Of a stretch of DNA of 64,000 bases, positions 36,826 to 45,527 are shown piece after piece; within the stretch, counting starts at the first letter, position 1, and each line of letters starts with the position of its first letter. Origin of the DNA: Halomonas citrativorans (GTDB lineage Bacteria > Pseudomonadota > Gammaproteobacteria > Pseudomonadales > Halomonadaceae). The notes beneath the pieces were generated by a model. That model was not told the origin of the DNA and made no database searches. It worked only from the letters and a program-made list of their open reading frames with translations. The stretch spans positions 248,001 to 312,000 of the forward strand of contig NZ_FUKM01000033.1 in assembly GCF_900163645.1 (NCBI RefSeq), in the 5' to 3' direction. The position numbers and the translations under genes were made by a program.

Positions 36826-37737
36826 GTGGTTAATAGTGCATCACCTCTTACCGCTGAGCTTTTGGCAAAGCGTATTCACACGTTGATTAATGAAGAGGCT
36901 ATACCCGTAGGGAGCCACCTGACGGAGGCGAGCTATGTAACGAAATTGAAGGTCTCCCGAACACCCATTCGCGCGGCCTTTCAGTTTTTGGAAGAGCAGG
37001 GGGTGGTGAAGCGTCAGCCTAATCGCGGCTTCTTTTTAGTGGATACCAAGCGTGGGCTTTTTGCCGATGCTGACGAGCCGCTAGAGCAAGGGTCTTCTAT
37101 CTCGCCACTATGTTTTACGATTGGCGTCGATTATTTAAAGAATCAGATCGCCGGGAAAATTACCGAGGCGGAACTTGCTAAAAAATATACGCTTGGTCGT
37201 AGCACGGTCCTTCAAGCGATGCATGCCATGGAGGCCGAAGGCTGGGTGTCCAGGCTTTTGGGCTATGGCTGGGAATTTAACGAATTCTTAACCTCTCAAG
37301 CAACGTATGATCAGTGTTTTCGTTTTCGTCTGTTAATTGAGCCCGCCGCGTTAAGAGAGCCTGGCTACCAGGTTAATGAAAAAGTCTTCGGTCAGTTAAG
37401 GCAGTCATTAACCGAGGCCGTGTCTGAAGAAGGTAGCACGATCTCTGAACGCCAAATGTATATAAACGGCACCTACTTCCATGAAAGCATCGTTAATGGC
37501 TCAAATAACCAGTTTCTGATTGAGAGCCTTAAACGCGCTAACCGGTTGCGTCGCCTGATTGAATACCACGTTTATGCCCGGCGTGAATCGCCAGTGCCCG
37601 AGTATAAAGAGCACTTGGCGATTCTTGATCTGCTGGAGGCGGGGGATAATCAACAAGCGGCTGTTTATCTAACGGAACACCTGGAGCGAACGCGTCAGGA
37701 AAAAATGCGCATTGCTCAAGGTATCTTTGCCCGTTAA
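36826..37737 (+). CDS. GntR-family regulator with two apparent winged-helix domains and FCD-like domain
   Basis: A 303-residue regulator. Residues about 8-72 form a GntR winged helix (LTEASYVTKLKVSRTPIRAA, then RQPNRGFFLV). Residues about 100-145 look like a second one (ITEAELAKKYTLGRSTVLQA, then MEAEGWVSRLLGYGWEF). An FCD-type helical domain follows, with conserved His in YFHES and EYKEHLAIL. The GTG start has AAAGGA 6 bases upstream. It is the third gene after acnA and the solute-binding-like gene, and probably controls that set. Length exceeds the usual 220-250 residues by about one wHTH domain. Confidence 0.85.
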   Translation: MVNSASPLTAELLAKRIHTLINEEAIPVGSHLTEASYVTKLKVSRTPIRAAFQFLEEQGVVKRQPNRGFFLVDTKRGLFADADEPLEQGSSISPLCFTIGVDYLKNQIAGKITEAELAKKYTLGRSTVLQAMHAMEAEGWVSRLLGYGWEFNEFLTSQATYDQCFRFRLLIEPAALREPGYQVNEKVFGQLRQSLTEAVSEEGSTISERQMYINGTYFHESIVNGSNNQFLIESLKRANRLRRLIEYHVYARRESPVPEYKEHLAILDLLEAGDNQQAAVYLTEHLERTRQEKMRIAQGIFAR

Positions 37738-37794
37738 CGGCGCGGCAGGGAAAGATGAAGCTGCTTCTTGCATGGGTATCTTCGCCTATGTGGC

Positions 37795-38184
37795 TTATTC
37801 CTCAATCCACACATCAACCCCTTTAAAACTCACCTTCCAGGTGCGTAGCGTGACGCTGTCATCTTCCAGGCACTGACCATCTTCTAAACGAAAATGCTGC
37901 TTGTAGAGGGGGGAAGCCACCACGGCGGCGCCCTTTATATCGCCCACAATGCCGTGGGCGATGACATTGGCGTTGGAAAACGGGTCGTGGTGGTCAATGG
38001 CGTAAAGTTCACGCGGGTGGCCGGGTAGGTAGAATAGCGCGACTTGCTTTGGCCCCTGTGGCGTTTCAAACCACGCAGCAACCCCGGAAAACGCGACCAA
38101 ATCGGCTTTACTGCACAGTTTCTGGCCGGTCGGTACCTGTCTGCTTTGTGTAACCATTGCTTGCTTCATTGCGGTAGCGGTCAT
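37795..38184 (-). CDS. nirD: assimilatory nitrite reductase small subunit
   Basis: A 129-residue NirD subunit of the NADH-dependent siroheme nitrite reductase. It has the Rieske-like fold but lacks the Cys and His cluster ligands, as E. coli NirD does. Matching segments are FYLPGHPRELYAIDHHDPFS, ASPLYKQHFRLEDGQCLEDD and the C-terminal strand. It lies 26 bases after nirB on the minus strand and ends the flavoprotein-nirB-nirD operon. I saw no clear terminator in the short interval to the GntR gene on the other strand. Confidence 0.92.
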   Translation of the reverse strand: MTATAMKQAMVTQSRQVPTGQKLCSKADLVAFSGVAAWFETPQGPKQVALFYLPGHPRELYAIDHHDPFSNANVIAHGIVGDIKGAAVVASPLYKQHFRLEDGQCLEDDSVTLRTWKVSFKGVDVWIEE

Positions 38185-38210
38185 GGAGTAGCCCTTTGAA
38201 ATGATGACGA

Positions 38211-40721
38211 TTAGGCAGGCCGTAGCTGGCCGCGCTCACTGGTCATGATGATTGACGGATCTGGGCGGCTGTCGTTGACGTAGCTTCTAAAGCGCTTGAG
38301 TTTATCCGGGTCGCTGATGGCGCCTGCCCATTCGCACTGATAGTTATCCACTACGGTTTGCATCTGGCGCTCCAGTTCCTCGCCCATGCCCAGGCTGTCG
38401 TCGAGAATCACTTCTTTTAGATACTCCAGCCCGCCTTCCAGGTTTTCCCGCCATACCGAGGTGCGCTGCAAGCGATCCGCCGTGCGCACGTAGAACATCA
38501 AAAAGCGGTCGATGGTGCGGTAGAGGGCTTCATTGTCAAGATCGGTGGCAAACAGCTCGGCATGGCGTGGGCGCATGCCGCCGTTGCCGCACACGTAGAG
38601 GTTCCAGCCGTTTTCGGTGGCGATAATCCCGATATCCTTGCTTTGCGCTTCGGCGCACTCGCGGGTACAGCCTGATACGCCAAACTTGATCTTGTGCGGT
38701 GCACGAAGGCCCTTGTAGCGGTTCTCAAGTTTGATCGCCATGCCCACGCTGTCCTGCACGCCGTAACGACACCAGGTGCTGCCCACGCAGGATTTCACCG
38801 TACGCAGCGACTTGCCGTAGGCGTGGCCGGTTTCAAAGCCGGCCTCGATCAGCTCGCCCCAGATATCAGGCAGGTCCTCCAGGCGGGCGCCGAACAGGTC
38901 AATCCGCTGGCCGCCGGTGATCTTGCTATAAAGGCTGTACTTTTGAGCCACCTGGCCCAGCACCACCAGTTTATCCGGCGTGATTTCCCCGCCTGCGATG
39001 CGCGGTACTACCGAGTAGGTGCCGTTCTTCTGCATATTGGCCATGAAGGTATCGTTGGTATCCTGCAGCGGAATATGCGCGGCATCGGTAATCGGCTCGT
39101 TGAAGCAGGAGGCCAGAATGGAACCCACGGCGGGCTTGCAGATATCGCAGCCCAAGTGGTGGGCGCCAGAAGCACCGTGCTTTTCGATCAGTTCGCTGAA
39201 GGTTTTGATACCTTCCACACGCACGATGTCGTAAAGCTCTTGGCGGGTGTGCTGAAAGTGCTCGCAAATCGACTTGTCCACCTCAACGCCGCGTGCGGCC
39301 AGCTCATGATCCACCACGCTTTTCAAAAGCGATGCGCAGCCACCGCAGCCGGTGCTGGCGCGGGTATCACCTTTCACGGATGCCAAGTCGCTGGCGCCAG
39401 CATCAATGGCCGCGAAAATGCTGCCCTTGGTCACGTTATGGCACGAGCAGATCATCGCCGTTTCCGGCAGCGCGTCCGGGCCCAGTGCTGGCGCAGCGCC
39501 GCTTTGAGGCAGAATCAGCGAGGCGGGCTCTTTGGGTAGCTCGATACCGTTGGCGTAGTACTGAAGCAAGGTGTCGTAGACGCTGTTATCGCCCACCAGC
39601 ATGGCGCCCAAGAGCTTCTTGCCGTCGCTTGAGACCACCATCTTGCGGTAAATCTGGGTAAGTGGGTCAAGGTAGCGAAACATCCGCGCGCCGGGATTTT
39701 GGTTGCCGTGGGCATCGCCAATCGAGCCGACGTCCACACCCAGCAGTTTAAGCTTGGTGCTCATATCGGCACCAACAAAAGAAGCGTTGCCGTCGGTGAG
39801 TGTCGAAAGCGCTGTCTTTGCCATCTGATAGCCAGGCGCCACCAGGCCAAAAATGCTCTGATTCCACAGCGCCACTTCGCCAATGGCTAAAATCGCCGGG
39901 TCGCTGGTTTGACACTGATCGTTGATCACCACGCCGCCGCGCTCGCCGATTTCTAGGCTGCACTCCCGGGCCAACTGGTCCCGGGGGCGAATACCCGCCG
40001 AGAACACGATCAGGTCGGTTTCCAGTATTTTGTCATCCTGAAACACCATGCGATGGCGGCTGGCTGCACCATCTTCAATGCGCTGAGTGGCCCGCTCGGT
40101 CAGTACCTGAACACCCAAGGCTTCGATTTTTTCGCGCAGCAGCTCGCCGCCCTCAGCATCTACCTGCATGGGCATCAGGCGTGGAGCGAACTCGATCACC
40201 GCGGTTTCCAGATTCAATCCGCGCAGTGCGTTGGCAGCTTCCAAACCTAACAGGCCGCCGCCCACCACGACACCGGTGGCGGCACTTTGCGCCGCGTCGC
40301 GTATGGCGTCCAGGTCATCCAGCGTGCGATACACCAGGCAGCCTTCGCGATCATTGCCGGGAATGGGTGGCACGAAGGGGTAGGAGCCGGTGGCCAGTAC
40401 CAGGTGATCGTAGGCGTAATGGCCGCGCTCGGTGGCCACCGTTTTTGCTGCGCGGTCGATGGATACAACCGCTTCGCTGCTGTTGAACGTCACGCCATGG
40501 CGTGCGTAGTAATCGGCATCGCAGAGGGCCAGCGCTTCGGCGTCGCGGCCTTTGAAGTATTCGGAAAGGTGCACGCGGTCGTAGGCGCGGTGGCGCTCTT
40601 CGCCAAACACGGTGACGTTCATCTGCGTCAGGGCGCCGTTTTCAACCAGCTGCTCGACCAGATGGTGGCCGACCATACCGTTACCAATAATAACCACGTT
40701 GCGTTTAGAAGTGGTGGACAT
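38211..40721 (-). CDS. nirB: NAD(P)H-dependent assimilatory nitrite reductase large subunit
   Basis: An 836-residue enzyme reducing nitrite to ammonium in the cytoplasm. In order: an FAD/NAD(P)H domain (VIIGNGMVGHH at 9-19, VVVGGGLLGLEAANAL near 151-166), a BFD-type [2Fe-2S] site with C425, C427, C459 and C462, then the siroheme/[4Fe-4S] domain with C645, C651, C685 and C689 in CVGSTWC and SGCTREC. Length is normal for NirB. The gene starts 2 bases after the stop of the upstream flavoprotein gene, indicating translational coupling. Siroheme is supplied by the SUMT encoded at 45487. Confidence 0.95.
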   Translation of the reverse strand: MSTTSKRNVVIIGNGMVGHHLVEQLVENGALTQMNVTVFGEERHRAYDRVHLSEYFKGRDAEALALCDADYYARHGVTFNSSEAVVSIDRAAKTVATERGHYAYDHLVLATGSYPFVPPIPGNDREGCLVYRTLDDLDAIRDAAQSAATGVVVGGGLLGLEAANALRGLNLETAVIEFAPRLMPMQVDAEGGELLREKIEALGVQVLTERATQRIEDGAASRHRMVFQDDKILETDLIVFSAGIRPRDQLARECSLEIGERGGVVINDQCQTSDPAILAIGEVALWNQSIFGLVAPGYQMAKTALSTLTDGNASFVGADMSTKLKLLGVDVGSIGDAHGNQNPGARMFRYLDPLTQIYRKMVVSSDGKKLLGAMLVGDNSVYDTLLQYYANGIELPKEPASLILPQSGAAPALGPDALPETAMICSCHNVTKGSIFAAIDAGASDLASVKGDTRASTGCGGCASLLKSVVDHELAARGVEVDKSICEHFQHTRQELYDIVRVEGIKTFSELIEKHGASGAHHLGCDICKPAVGSILASCFNEPITDAAHIPLQDTNDTFMANMQKNGTYSVVPRIAGGEITPDKLVVLGQVAQKYSLYSKITGGQRIDLFGARLEDLPDIWGELIEAGFETGHAYGKSLRTVKSCVGSTWCRYGVQDSVGMAIKLENRYKGLRAPHKIKFGVSGCTRECAEAQSKDIGIIATENGWNLYVCGNGGMRPRHAELFATDLDNEALYRTIDRFLMFYVRTADRLQRTSVWRENLEGGLEYLKEVILDDSLGMGEELERQMQTVVDNYQCEWAGAISDPDKLKRFRSYVNDSRPDPSIIMTSERGQLRPA

Positions 40722-40723
40722 GG

Positions 40724-42007
40724 CTAAGCTGCCTCCAGCGTCGATGAGGGAGTGGACGGATTATCAAGAAGCAGGGCGTTGGCATCGGCTTCACCAAACA
40801 GCAGCGCCTGGCGGCAAGTGCCAAGATTGGTTTTGGCCAGCGCCTGGGCGAAATACCAGGGGCCAGAATGGGTATCTCCATACAGCACGGCGCCTTCCAG
40901 CTTGCCATTGCGCAGTAACAGGCGGCGGTAATCTCCGCTTTCTGGGTCGCTGTAATGCAGTACTTCATGCTCTGGCGCCGCCACGATGGGGCCAAATGCG
41001 TAGAGGGCCACCCCGCTGATTTTAAGCTTGGTGGCGGTCGGCGCTTCACGGTAGCGGGCGCTGCCATCGCCGCACAGGGTGTTGGCTAACACATCCACCT
41101 GGCGCCAGATCGGCTCGACCAAGCCGTAGGTGTGCTGCTCGAACTGGCAACACTCGCCCAATGCATGAATATGCGGGTCAGAGGTAGTGAGCGTGTCATC
41201 AACCATAATGGCGCGCTGCGTTGCCAGGCCTGCCTGATGGCCCAGCTCTGCGTTAGGCGTAACGCCGGTTGCCACGATAACGCTCTGAGCAGGCAGGCGA
41301 TGGCCATCCTCGAGTACGACAGCGGTTAAGCTTCCCGCGCCGTCGTCTTCAAAGTGGCTGATGCGTGCGTGGGTGAAAATATTTAAGCCACGCTTGGCAA
41401 GCGTCGTTTCAAGCAGCTCAGCGGCCACGCTATCCAGCTGACGATTCATTAATCGCTCGCTGCGTTGTAGAACGCTGACGCTGGCGCCACGCTTGCGAAG
41501 CCCTTCGGCGGCCTCCAGGCCCAACAGCCCGCCGCCGACCACGACACACTCGCCGCCCTGTCGGGCAAGCGTTGCGAGCGTGTCGGCATCTTGCAGGGTA
41601 CGAAACCCATACACGCCGTTAAGGTTAATGCCGGGTACCTCAGGTAGCGTCGGGCGTGAGCCGGTGGCAATCACCAGGCGGTCATAAGTCAGCGTACGGC
41701 AGGTGGTGACAACGCGCTGCTCTGCACGGTCGATCTCCAGCACGCATTCATTCAGGTGCAGGGTAATACCGTGCTTGGCGTACCACTGAGGGCCCCGCAA
41801 GGCGAGAGCGCTAGGCGGCATTTCATCGGCGAGTAGGGGCGATAGCAGTATCCGGTTATAGGCGGGAGATGCTTCTGCACCAATCACCGTTATCTGCTGG
41901 GGTCGATGAGGCAATTTAATGACGGCCTCTAGCAGTCGATGGCTCGCCATGCCGTTGCCGATAACGACTAAGTGATCATCAGGCGAGCACCGAGAGATAG
42001 CGATCAT
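40724..42007 (-). CDS. NAD(P)/FAD-dependent oxidoreductase, nitrate reductase electron-transfer type (NasB/NirB N-terminal-like)
   Basis: A 427-residue flavoprotein related to the N-terminal part of NirB, with FAD motif LVVIGNGMASHRLLEA near residue 13, NAD(P)H motif VVVGGGLLGLEAAEGL near 154 and the central ATGVTPNAEL. It ends before the [2Fe-2S] and siroheme domains of NirB. Its place first in the nirBD operon, opposite nasA, suggests it passes electrons from NAD(P)H to the nitrate reductase NasA. It is preceded by a leader with hairpins and a terminator (42112-42236). Confidence 0.87.
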   Translation of the reverse strand: MIAISRCSPDDHLVVIGNGMASHRLLEAVIKLPHRPQQITVIGAEASPAYNRILLSPLLADEMPPSALALRGPQWYAKHGITLHLNECVLEIDRAEQRVVTTCRTLTYDRLVIATGSRPTLPEVPGINLNGVYGFRTLQDADTLATLARQGGECVVVGGGLLGLEAAEGLRKRGASVSVLQRSERLMNRQLDSVAAELLETTLAKRGLNIFTHARISHFEDDGAGSLTAVVLEDGHRLPAQSVIVATGVTPNAELGHQAGLATQRAIMVDDTLTTSDPHIHALGECCQFEQHTYGLVEPIWRQVDVLANTLCGDGSARYREAPTATKLKISGVALYAFGPIVAAPEHEVLHYSDPESGDYRRLLLRNGKLEGAVLYGDTHSGPWYFAQALAKTNLGTCRQALLFGEADANALLLDNPSTPSSTLEAA

Positions 42008-42111
42008 GGGTTGCTCCTTACTGTTTAGCGCTTGGCTACAAATGCCTATCTACAAATACGCGGCAGCGATAAATGCTGTCGTGGCGCAGCGCTGAAGAAA
42101 AACCAATAAAA

Positions 42112-42170
42112 AAGCCCCTGAGTTAGCGCCCCAGGCAAGTGGATTGCCAGGAAAGCAGACTCAGGGGCTT
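42112..42170 (-). terminator. leader terminator of the nirBD operon
   Basis: A perfect 12-bp outer stem (AAGCCCCTGAGT, 42112-42123 with 42159-42170) enclosing a smaller imperfect stem. On the minus strand the stem runs straight into a six-T tract (42113-42108). It lies about 105 bases before the first gene, so transcription would stop unless antiterminated. Confidence 0.8.
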
Positions 42171-42191
42171 CGTTGCCCGGTAGCTGAGGCC

Positions 42192-42236
42192 AAACCCGTT
42201 AGCTGGGTTTCGCACAGAGCAGCCACCGTTGGCTGC
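42192..42236 (-). promoter_or_regulatory. tandem leader hairpins, candidate ANTAR-type antitermination signal
   Basis: On the minus strand a 6-bp hairpin GCAGCC-AACGGT-GGCTGC comes first, then after 8 bases AAACCC-AGCTAAC-GGGTTT, then the terminator at 42170-42112. ANTAR proteins such as NasR and NasT bind two tandem hairpins with A at loop position 1 and G at 4. The first loop (AACGGT) fits; the second has seven bases and fits less well. Confidence 0.5.
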
Positions 42237-42364
42237 CAGCTAAGCTTGAATTTATCTAACCAGTACAGGGCAATTTATCAGCCAAGCCTCGGCTATTATT
42301 TATTTTTATATTGATTATCAATGCTTTGATTTAAAGAGATAGATTGAAGGCAGCGCCTTTTCAG

Positions 42365-42407
42365 CCGCTTACGCTCAGCCTGCGCACGCTATTGGTGCGC
42401 TAAGCGG
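42365..42407. repeat. long stem-loop in the nitrate regulatory region
   Basis: Outer arms CCGCTTA and TAAGCGG and inner arms GCGCAC and GTGCGC form a bulged hairpin. It has no T-tract. It may be an RNA element or a palindromic protein site. Confidence 0.4.
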
Positions 42408-42720
42408 TAAGAATGCACCGTGAGTAGTCAGCGTTAGCAAAAAACCTGCCTACAAGATAAGTCGAAAGATATTTTATTGGTTATTAACCTTCTGTTTAAT
42501 TTGGTGTTTTTATTTTAATTGGCTTGTTGGCGTAGGCCTTGCTATTACCTTATCAACAAGCAACAAAGCACAGACGGGTTTATCGGCACAATAAAAGGCA
42601 GCCATCGAGTTTGACGGGCAAATAACAACGCTAATGCCATTAGACGACAGGCCATTAATAAATGTGCCCAATCCCGGCAGTGCGACATTTGGCACCGGTG
42701 CAGGTGTCCCTGAGACAACG

Positions 42721-42770
42721 GCGTCCAGGCAGGCTTCTTGTGAGGCTCGCTTGGGCGCTTTTTGCTTTTT
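42721..42770 (+). terminator. terminator-like structure just before nasA
   Basis: GCGTCCA (42721-42727) can pair with TGGGCGC (42752-42758) through one T-G wobble, and TTTTTGCTTTTT follows directly. The T-rich end lies 6 bases before the GGAGG of nasA, so it would work only as a leader attenuator. Confidence 0.5.
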
Positions 42771-42788
42771 AAGCGGGAGGAAATCAGT

Positions 42789-45527
42789 ATGTCCCAGGCC
42801 ACACGCTCGGCTTGTAAAGCAAACACGACGTGCCCTTATTGCGGTGTCGGCTGCGGCGTCACCGCCACTGTAGCTGGCGGCACAATCAGCGCCGTTGAAG
42901 GCGACCGCGACCATCCCGCCAACTTTGGTCGGCTATGCGTTAAAGGCTCGGCACTGCAAGAAACACTTGGCCAGCATGACCGGCTCACCACGCCCTGGGT
43001 CGATGGGCAAGCGGTTGACTGGAATGTGGCGTTAACCACCTTGGCAGAGCGGTTGCAGGCGACTCGCGCAACTTACGGTGCTGAGTCAGTGGGTGCCTAC
43101 CTTTCAGGCCAGCTATTAACCGAAGATTACTATGTGGCCAATAAGCTGTTTAAAGGCTTTTTAGGCACGCCACACCTGGATACCAACTCGCGACTCTGCA
43201 TGGCCTCTGCCGTAGCGGCGTATAAACGCTCGCTGGGCGCGGATGCCGTTCCTTGCAACTATGAAGATATTGAAGAGGCTGAACTGGTGGTGCTGGTGGG
43301 CTCGAATCTGGCTTGGAATCATCCAGTGCTCTATCAGCGTTTGAAGGTTGCCAAAACGCGCAATCCGCTGATGCGGGTGGTGGTGATCGATCCGCGCGTG
43401 ACCGACAGCTGCGAGATTGCCGACCTTTACCTGGGCATCGCCCCCGGCAGCGATGCGGTGCTTTTCAACGGCCTGCTGGCCTGGATGGCTGAGAATAACA
43501 AGCTGGACCAACTCTATCTGGATCGTCATACACAAGGTTTCGACGAAGCCCTGCTAGCCGCGAGCCAGTATGGTATTAACGACGTAGCGGCCATATGTGA
43601 TATCGACCCTGAGCGGCTAGAGACCTTTTACTACTGGTTTGCCAGCCAACTCCATGTCGTGACGCTCTACTCCCAGGGCGTCAACCAATCCACCAGCGGT
43701 ACCGATAAGTGCAATGCGATCATCAACTGCCATCTGGCGGGCGGCAAAATCGGATTGCCGGGGGCGGGGCCTTTCTCGATTACCGGCCAGCCCAATGCCA
43801 TGGGCGGGCGCGAAGTGGGCGGGCTTGCCAACCAGCTGGCCGCGCATATGGATTACCACACGCCCGGTGCCCTCGGCCGAGTCACCCGCTTCTGGGCGAC
43901 GGAAACGTTAACGCCCGAACTGCCCCAGGCGCCCGGCTATAAGGCGATTGAGCTTTTTGGCGCGGTTGAGCGGGGCGACATAAAGGCGCTGTGGATAATG
44001 GCCACAAACCCGGCGGTCAGCTTGCCGGATGCCGCCCGCGTGCGGCGTGCGCTTGAAAAGTGCCCGCTGGTGATTGTGTCAGAGTGCGTCAGCCATACTG
44101 ATCTGCTGGCCTATGCCGATATTATCCTGCCCGCGACGGGATGGTCTGAAAAAGATGGCACGGTGACCAATTCCGAGCGGCGTATTTCACGGCAGCGTGG
44201 TTTGCTACCTGCGCCAGGCCAGGCGCGTCACGACTGGTGGATTATGTGCGAAGCCGCCAAGCGGTTGGGCTTTCATGAGGCGTTTGACTATACCTATCCC
44301 CATGAGATTTTTGATGAGCACGCGCGCCTTTCCGCTTTCGAGAATGAAGGGACGAGTAAACGGCTATTCGATATTTCCGGCCTGGTGGGGCTTGGGCGCG
44401 AGGGCTACGACGCGCTGGCGCCAATTCAATGGCCGGTGACGTCTTCAGCACCTCACGGAACGGCGCGGCTGTTTGAAGACGGTGAATTCGCCACGCCTAA
44501 TGGGCGAGCCAATTTCATCGCCATAACGCCGCGCTTGCCGGAGCAACGCTTAAGTGACGCCTATCCGCTGCGCCTGAATACCGGGCGTATTCGCGACCAA
44601 TGGCACACCATGACGCGGACGGCGCGCGCCCCCCGGCTGATGAACCACCGCTATGAGCCGTTTATCGAACTCCACCCAAACGATGCCGCGAACTATGGCA
44701 TTGGCGACCAGCAGCTGGCAGTATTGTCCGCCGCCAGCGGCGAGTACCGGGGGCGGGTGCGAATCTCAAGCGCCCAGCGGCGTGGTGAGGTGTTTATTCC
44801 CATGCACTGGAGCGATGCGTTCAGTAAATCGGCGCGTAGCGGTGCCCTGCTAAAATCCATCACCGACTCCGTTTCAGGCCAGCCGGAAACCAAGCACGGC
44901 GCGGTGGCGTTGGCGCCGCTTAACACGGCTTGGGAGGCAACGCTGTTGATTGCTCACCCATTAGGGGATAATAGCCAGCAGGAAGCGCCCTCGTGGTGTA
45001 AAAGCGATTACTGGGCGCGCGTGCCCATGCAGGGCTGCCAGCGCTGGCAGCTGGCAGATGCAAAGCCGGTACATGACTGGGTGGCGCTGCTCGCTACGTG
45101 GCTACCCGAAGGGGCTTCTTTGTGGTGTGAAGACAGCGGCAATGGCCGCCTGCGCGCTGCGGCTATTGTGCAGGGCAAACTGCGCTGGTGGCTGATGGTC
45201 GGCCCGCCGCGCGAATTGCCCGGGCTTGCCTGGCTTGAAGCGCGTTTTAATGAAACAGTCATAAGTGATAAGCACCGGCGCCGGCTGTTAGCGGGGTGTG
45301 ACGATGGCGCCGCCGATACCGGCCCTGTGGTATGCAGTTGCCACCAGGTGGGCCAAACGATGATTGTTAATGCTATTCGTGCCGGTGATGCCAGCGTTGA
45401 AGCATTGGGCGCACGGCTTGCCTGTGGAACCCAATGCGGTAGTTGTTTGCCTGAATTGAAGTCCCTGATTGAAGAGGAGCGTTCACATGCGCGTGCTAAG
45501 CAAGCGTCTACTACAGAAGTGGCCTGA
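42789..45527 (+). CDS. nasA: assimilatory nitrate reductase catalytic subunit
   Basis: A 912-residue Mo-bisMGD enzyme reducing nitrate to nitrite in the cytoplasm. The N-terminal [4Fe-4S] motif uses C15, C18, C22 and C50 (CPYCGVGCG, then LCVKG), and the likely Mo ligand is C137 in SRLCMASAV. A C-terminal BFD-like [2Fe-2S] domain (VCSCHQVGQ, then CGTQCGSCLPEL) is present, as in long NasA proteins. No Tat signal. GGAGG lies 8 bases before the ATG at 42789. Its 3' end overlaps cobA by 41 bases. A terminator-like leader lies directly upstream. Confidence 0.95.
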   Translation: MSQATRSACKANTTCPYCGVGCGVTATVAGGTISAVEGDRDHPANFGRLCVKGSALQETLGQHDRLTTPWVDGQAVDWNVALTTLAERLQATRATYGAESVGAYLSGQLLTEDYYVANKLFKGFLGTPHLDTNSRLCMASAVAAYKRSLGADAVPCNYEDIEEAELVVLVGSNLAWNHPVLYQRLKVAKTRNPLMRVVVIDPRVTDSCEIADLYLGIAPGSDAVLFNGLLAWMAENNKLDQLYLDRHTQGFDEALLAASQYGINDVAAICDIDPERLETFYYWFASQLHVVTLYSQGVNQSTSGTDKCNAIINCHLAGGKIGLPGAGPFSITGQPNAMGGREVGGLANQLAAHMDYHTPGALGRVTRFWATETLTPELPQAPGYKAIELFGAVERGDIKALWIMATNPAVSLPDAARVRRALEKCPLVIVSECVSHTDLLAYADIILPATGWSEKDGTVTNSERRISRQRGLLPAPGQARHDWWIMCEAAKRLGFHEAFDYTYPHEIFDEHARLSAFENEGTSKRLFDISGLVGLGREGYDALAPIQWPVTSSAPHGTARLFEDGEFATPNGRANFIAITPRLPEQRLSDAYPLRLNTGRIRDQWHTMTRTARAPRLMNHRYEPFIELHPNDAANYGIGDQQLAVLSAASGEYRGRVRISSAQRRGEVFIPMHWSDAFSKSARSGALLKSITDSVSGQPETKHGAVALAPLNTAWEATLLIAHPLGDNSQQEAPSWCKSDYWARVPMQGCQRWQLADAKPVHDWVALLATWLPEGASLWCEDSGNGRLRAAAIVQGKLRWWLMVGPPRELPGLAWLEARFNETVISDKHRRRLLAGCDDGAADTGPVVCSCHQVGQTMIVNAIRAGDASVEALGARLACGTQCGSCLPELKSLIEEERSHARAKQASTTEVA

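Larger units (their letters stand above)
42008..42788. other. 781-base divergent regulatory region of the nitrate genes
   Basis: Separates the minus-strand flavoprotein-nirB-nirD operon from plus-strand nasA-cobA. It holds a leader hairpin pair and terminator for the minus operon, another hairpin at 42365-42407, and a terminator-like structure directly before the nasA ribosome site. No ORF is supported. Confidence 0.6.

Noticed and set aside
38694-39539. 281-codon open frame antisense to nirB
   Set aside because: It mirrors the codon bias of nirB, has no ribosome site or recognisable motif, and nirB is certain over the same bases.
42690-42705. TTGGCACCGGTGCA as a sigma-54 promoter before nasA
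   Set aside because: The GG to GC spacing is about three bases too short for a -24/-12 element.
42510-42914. 134-codon minus-strand frame over the nasA start
   Set aside because: No ribosome site; it covers the nasA leader and the 5' end of a certain gene.
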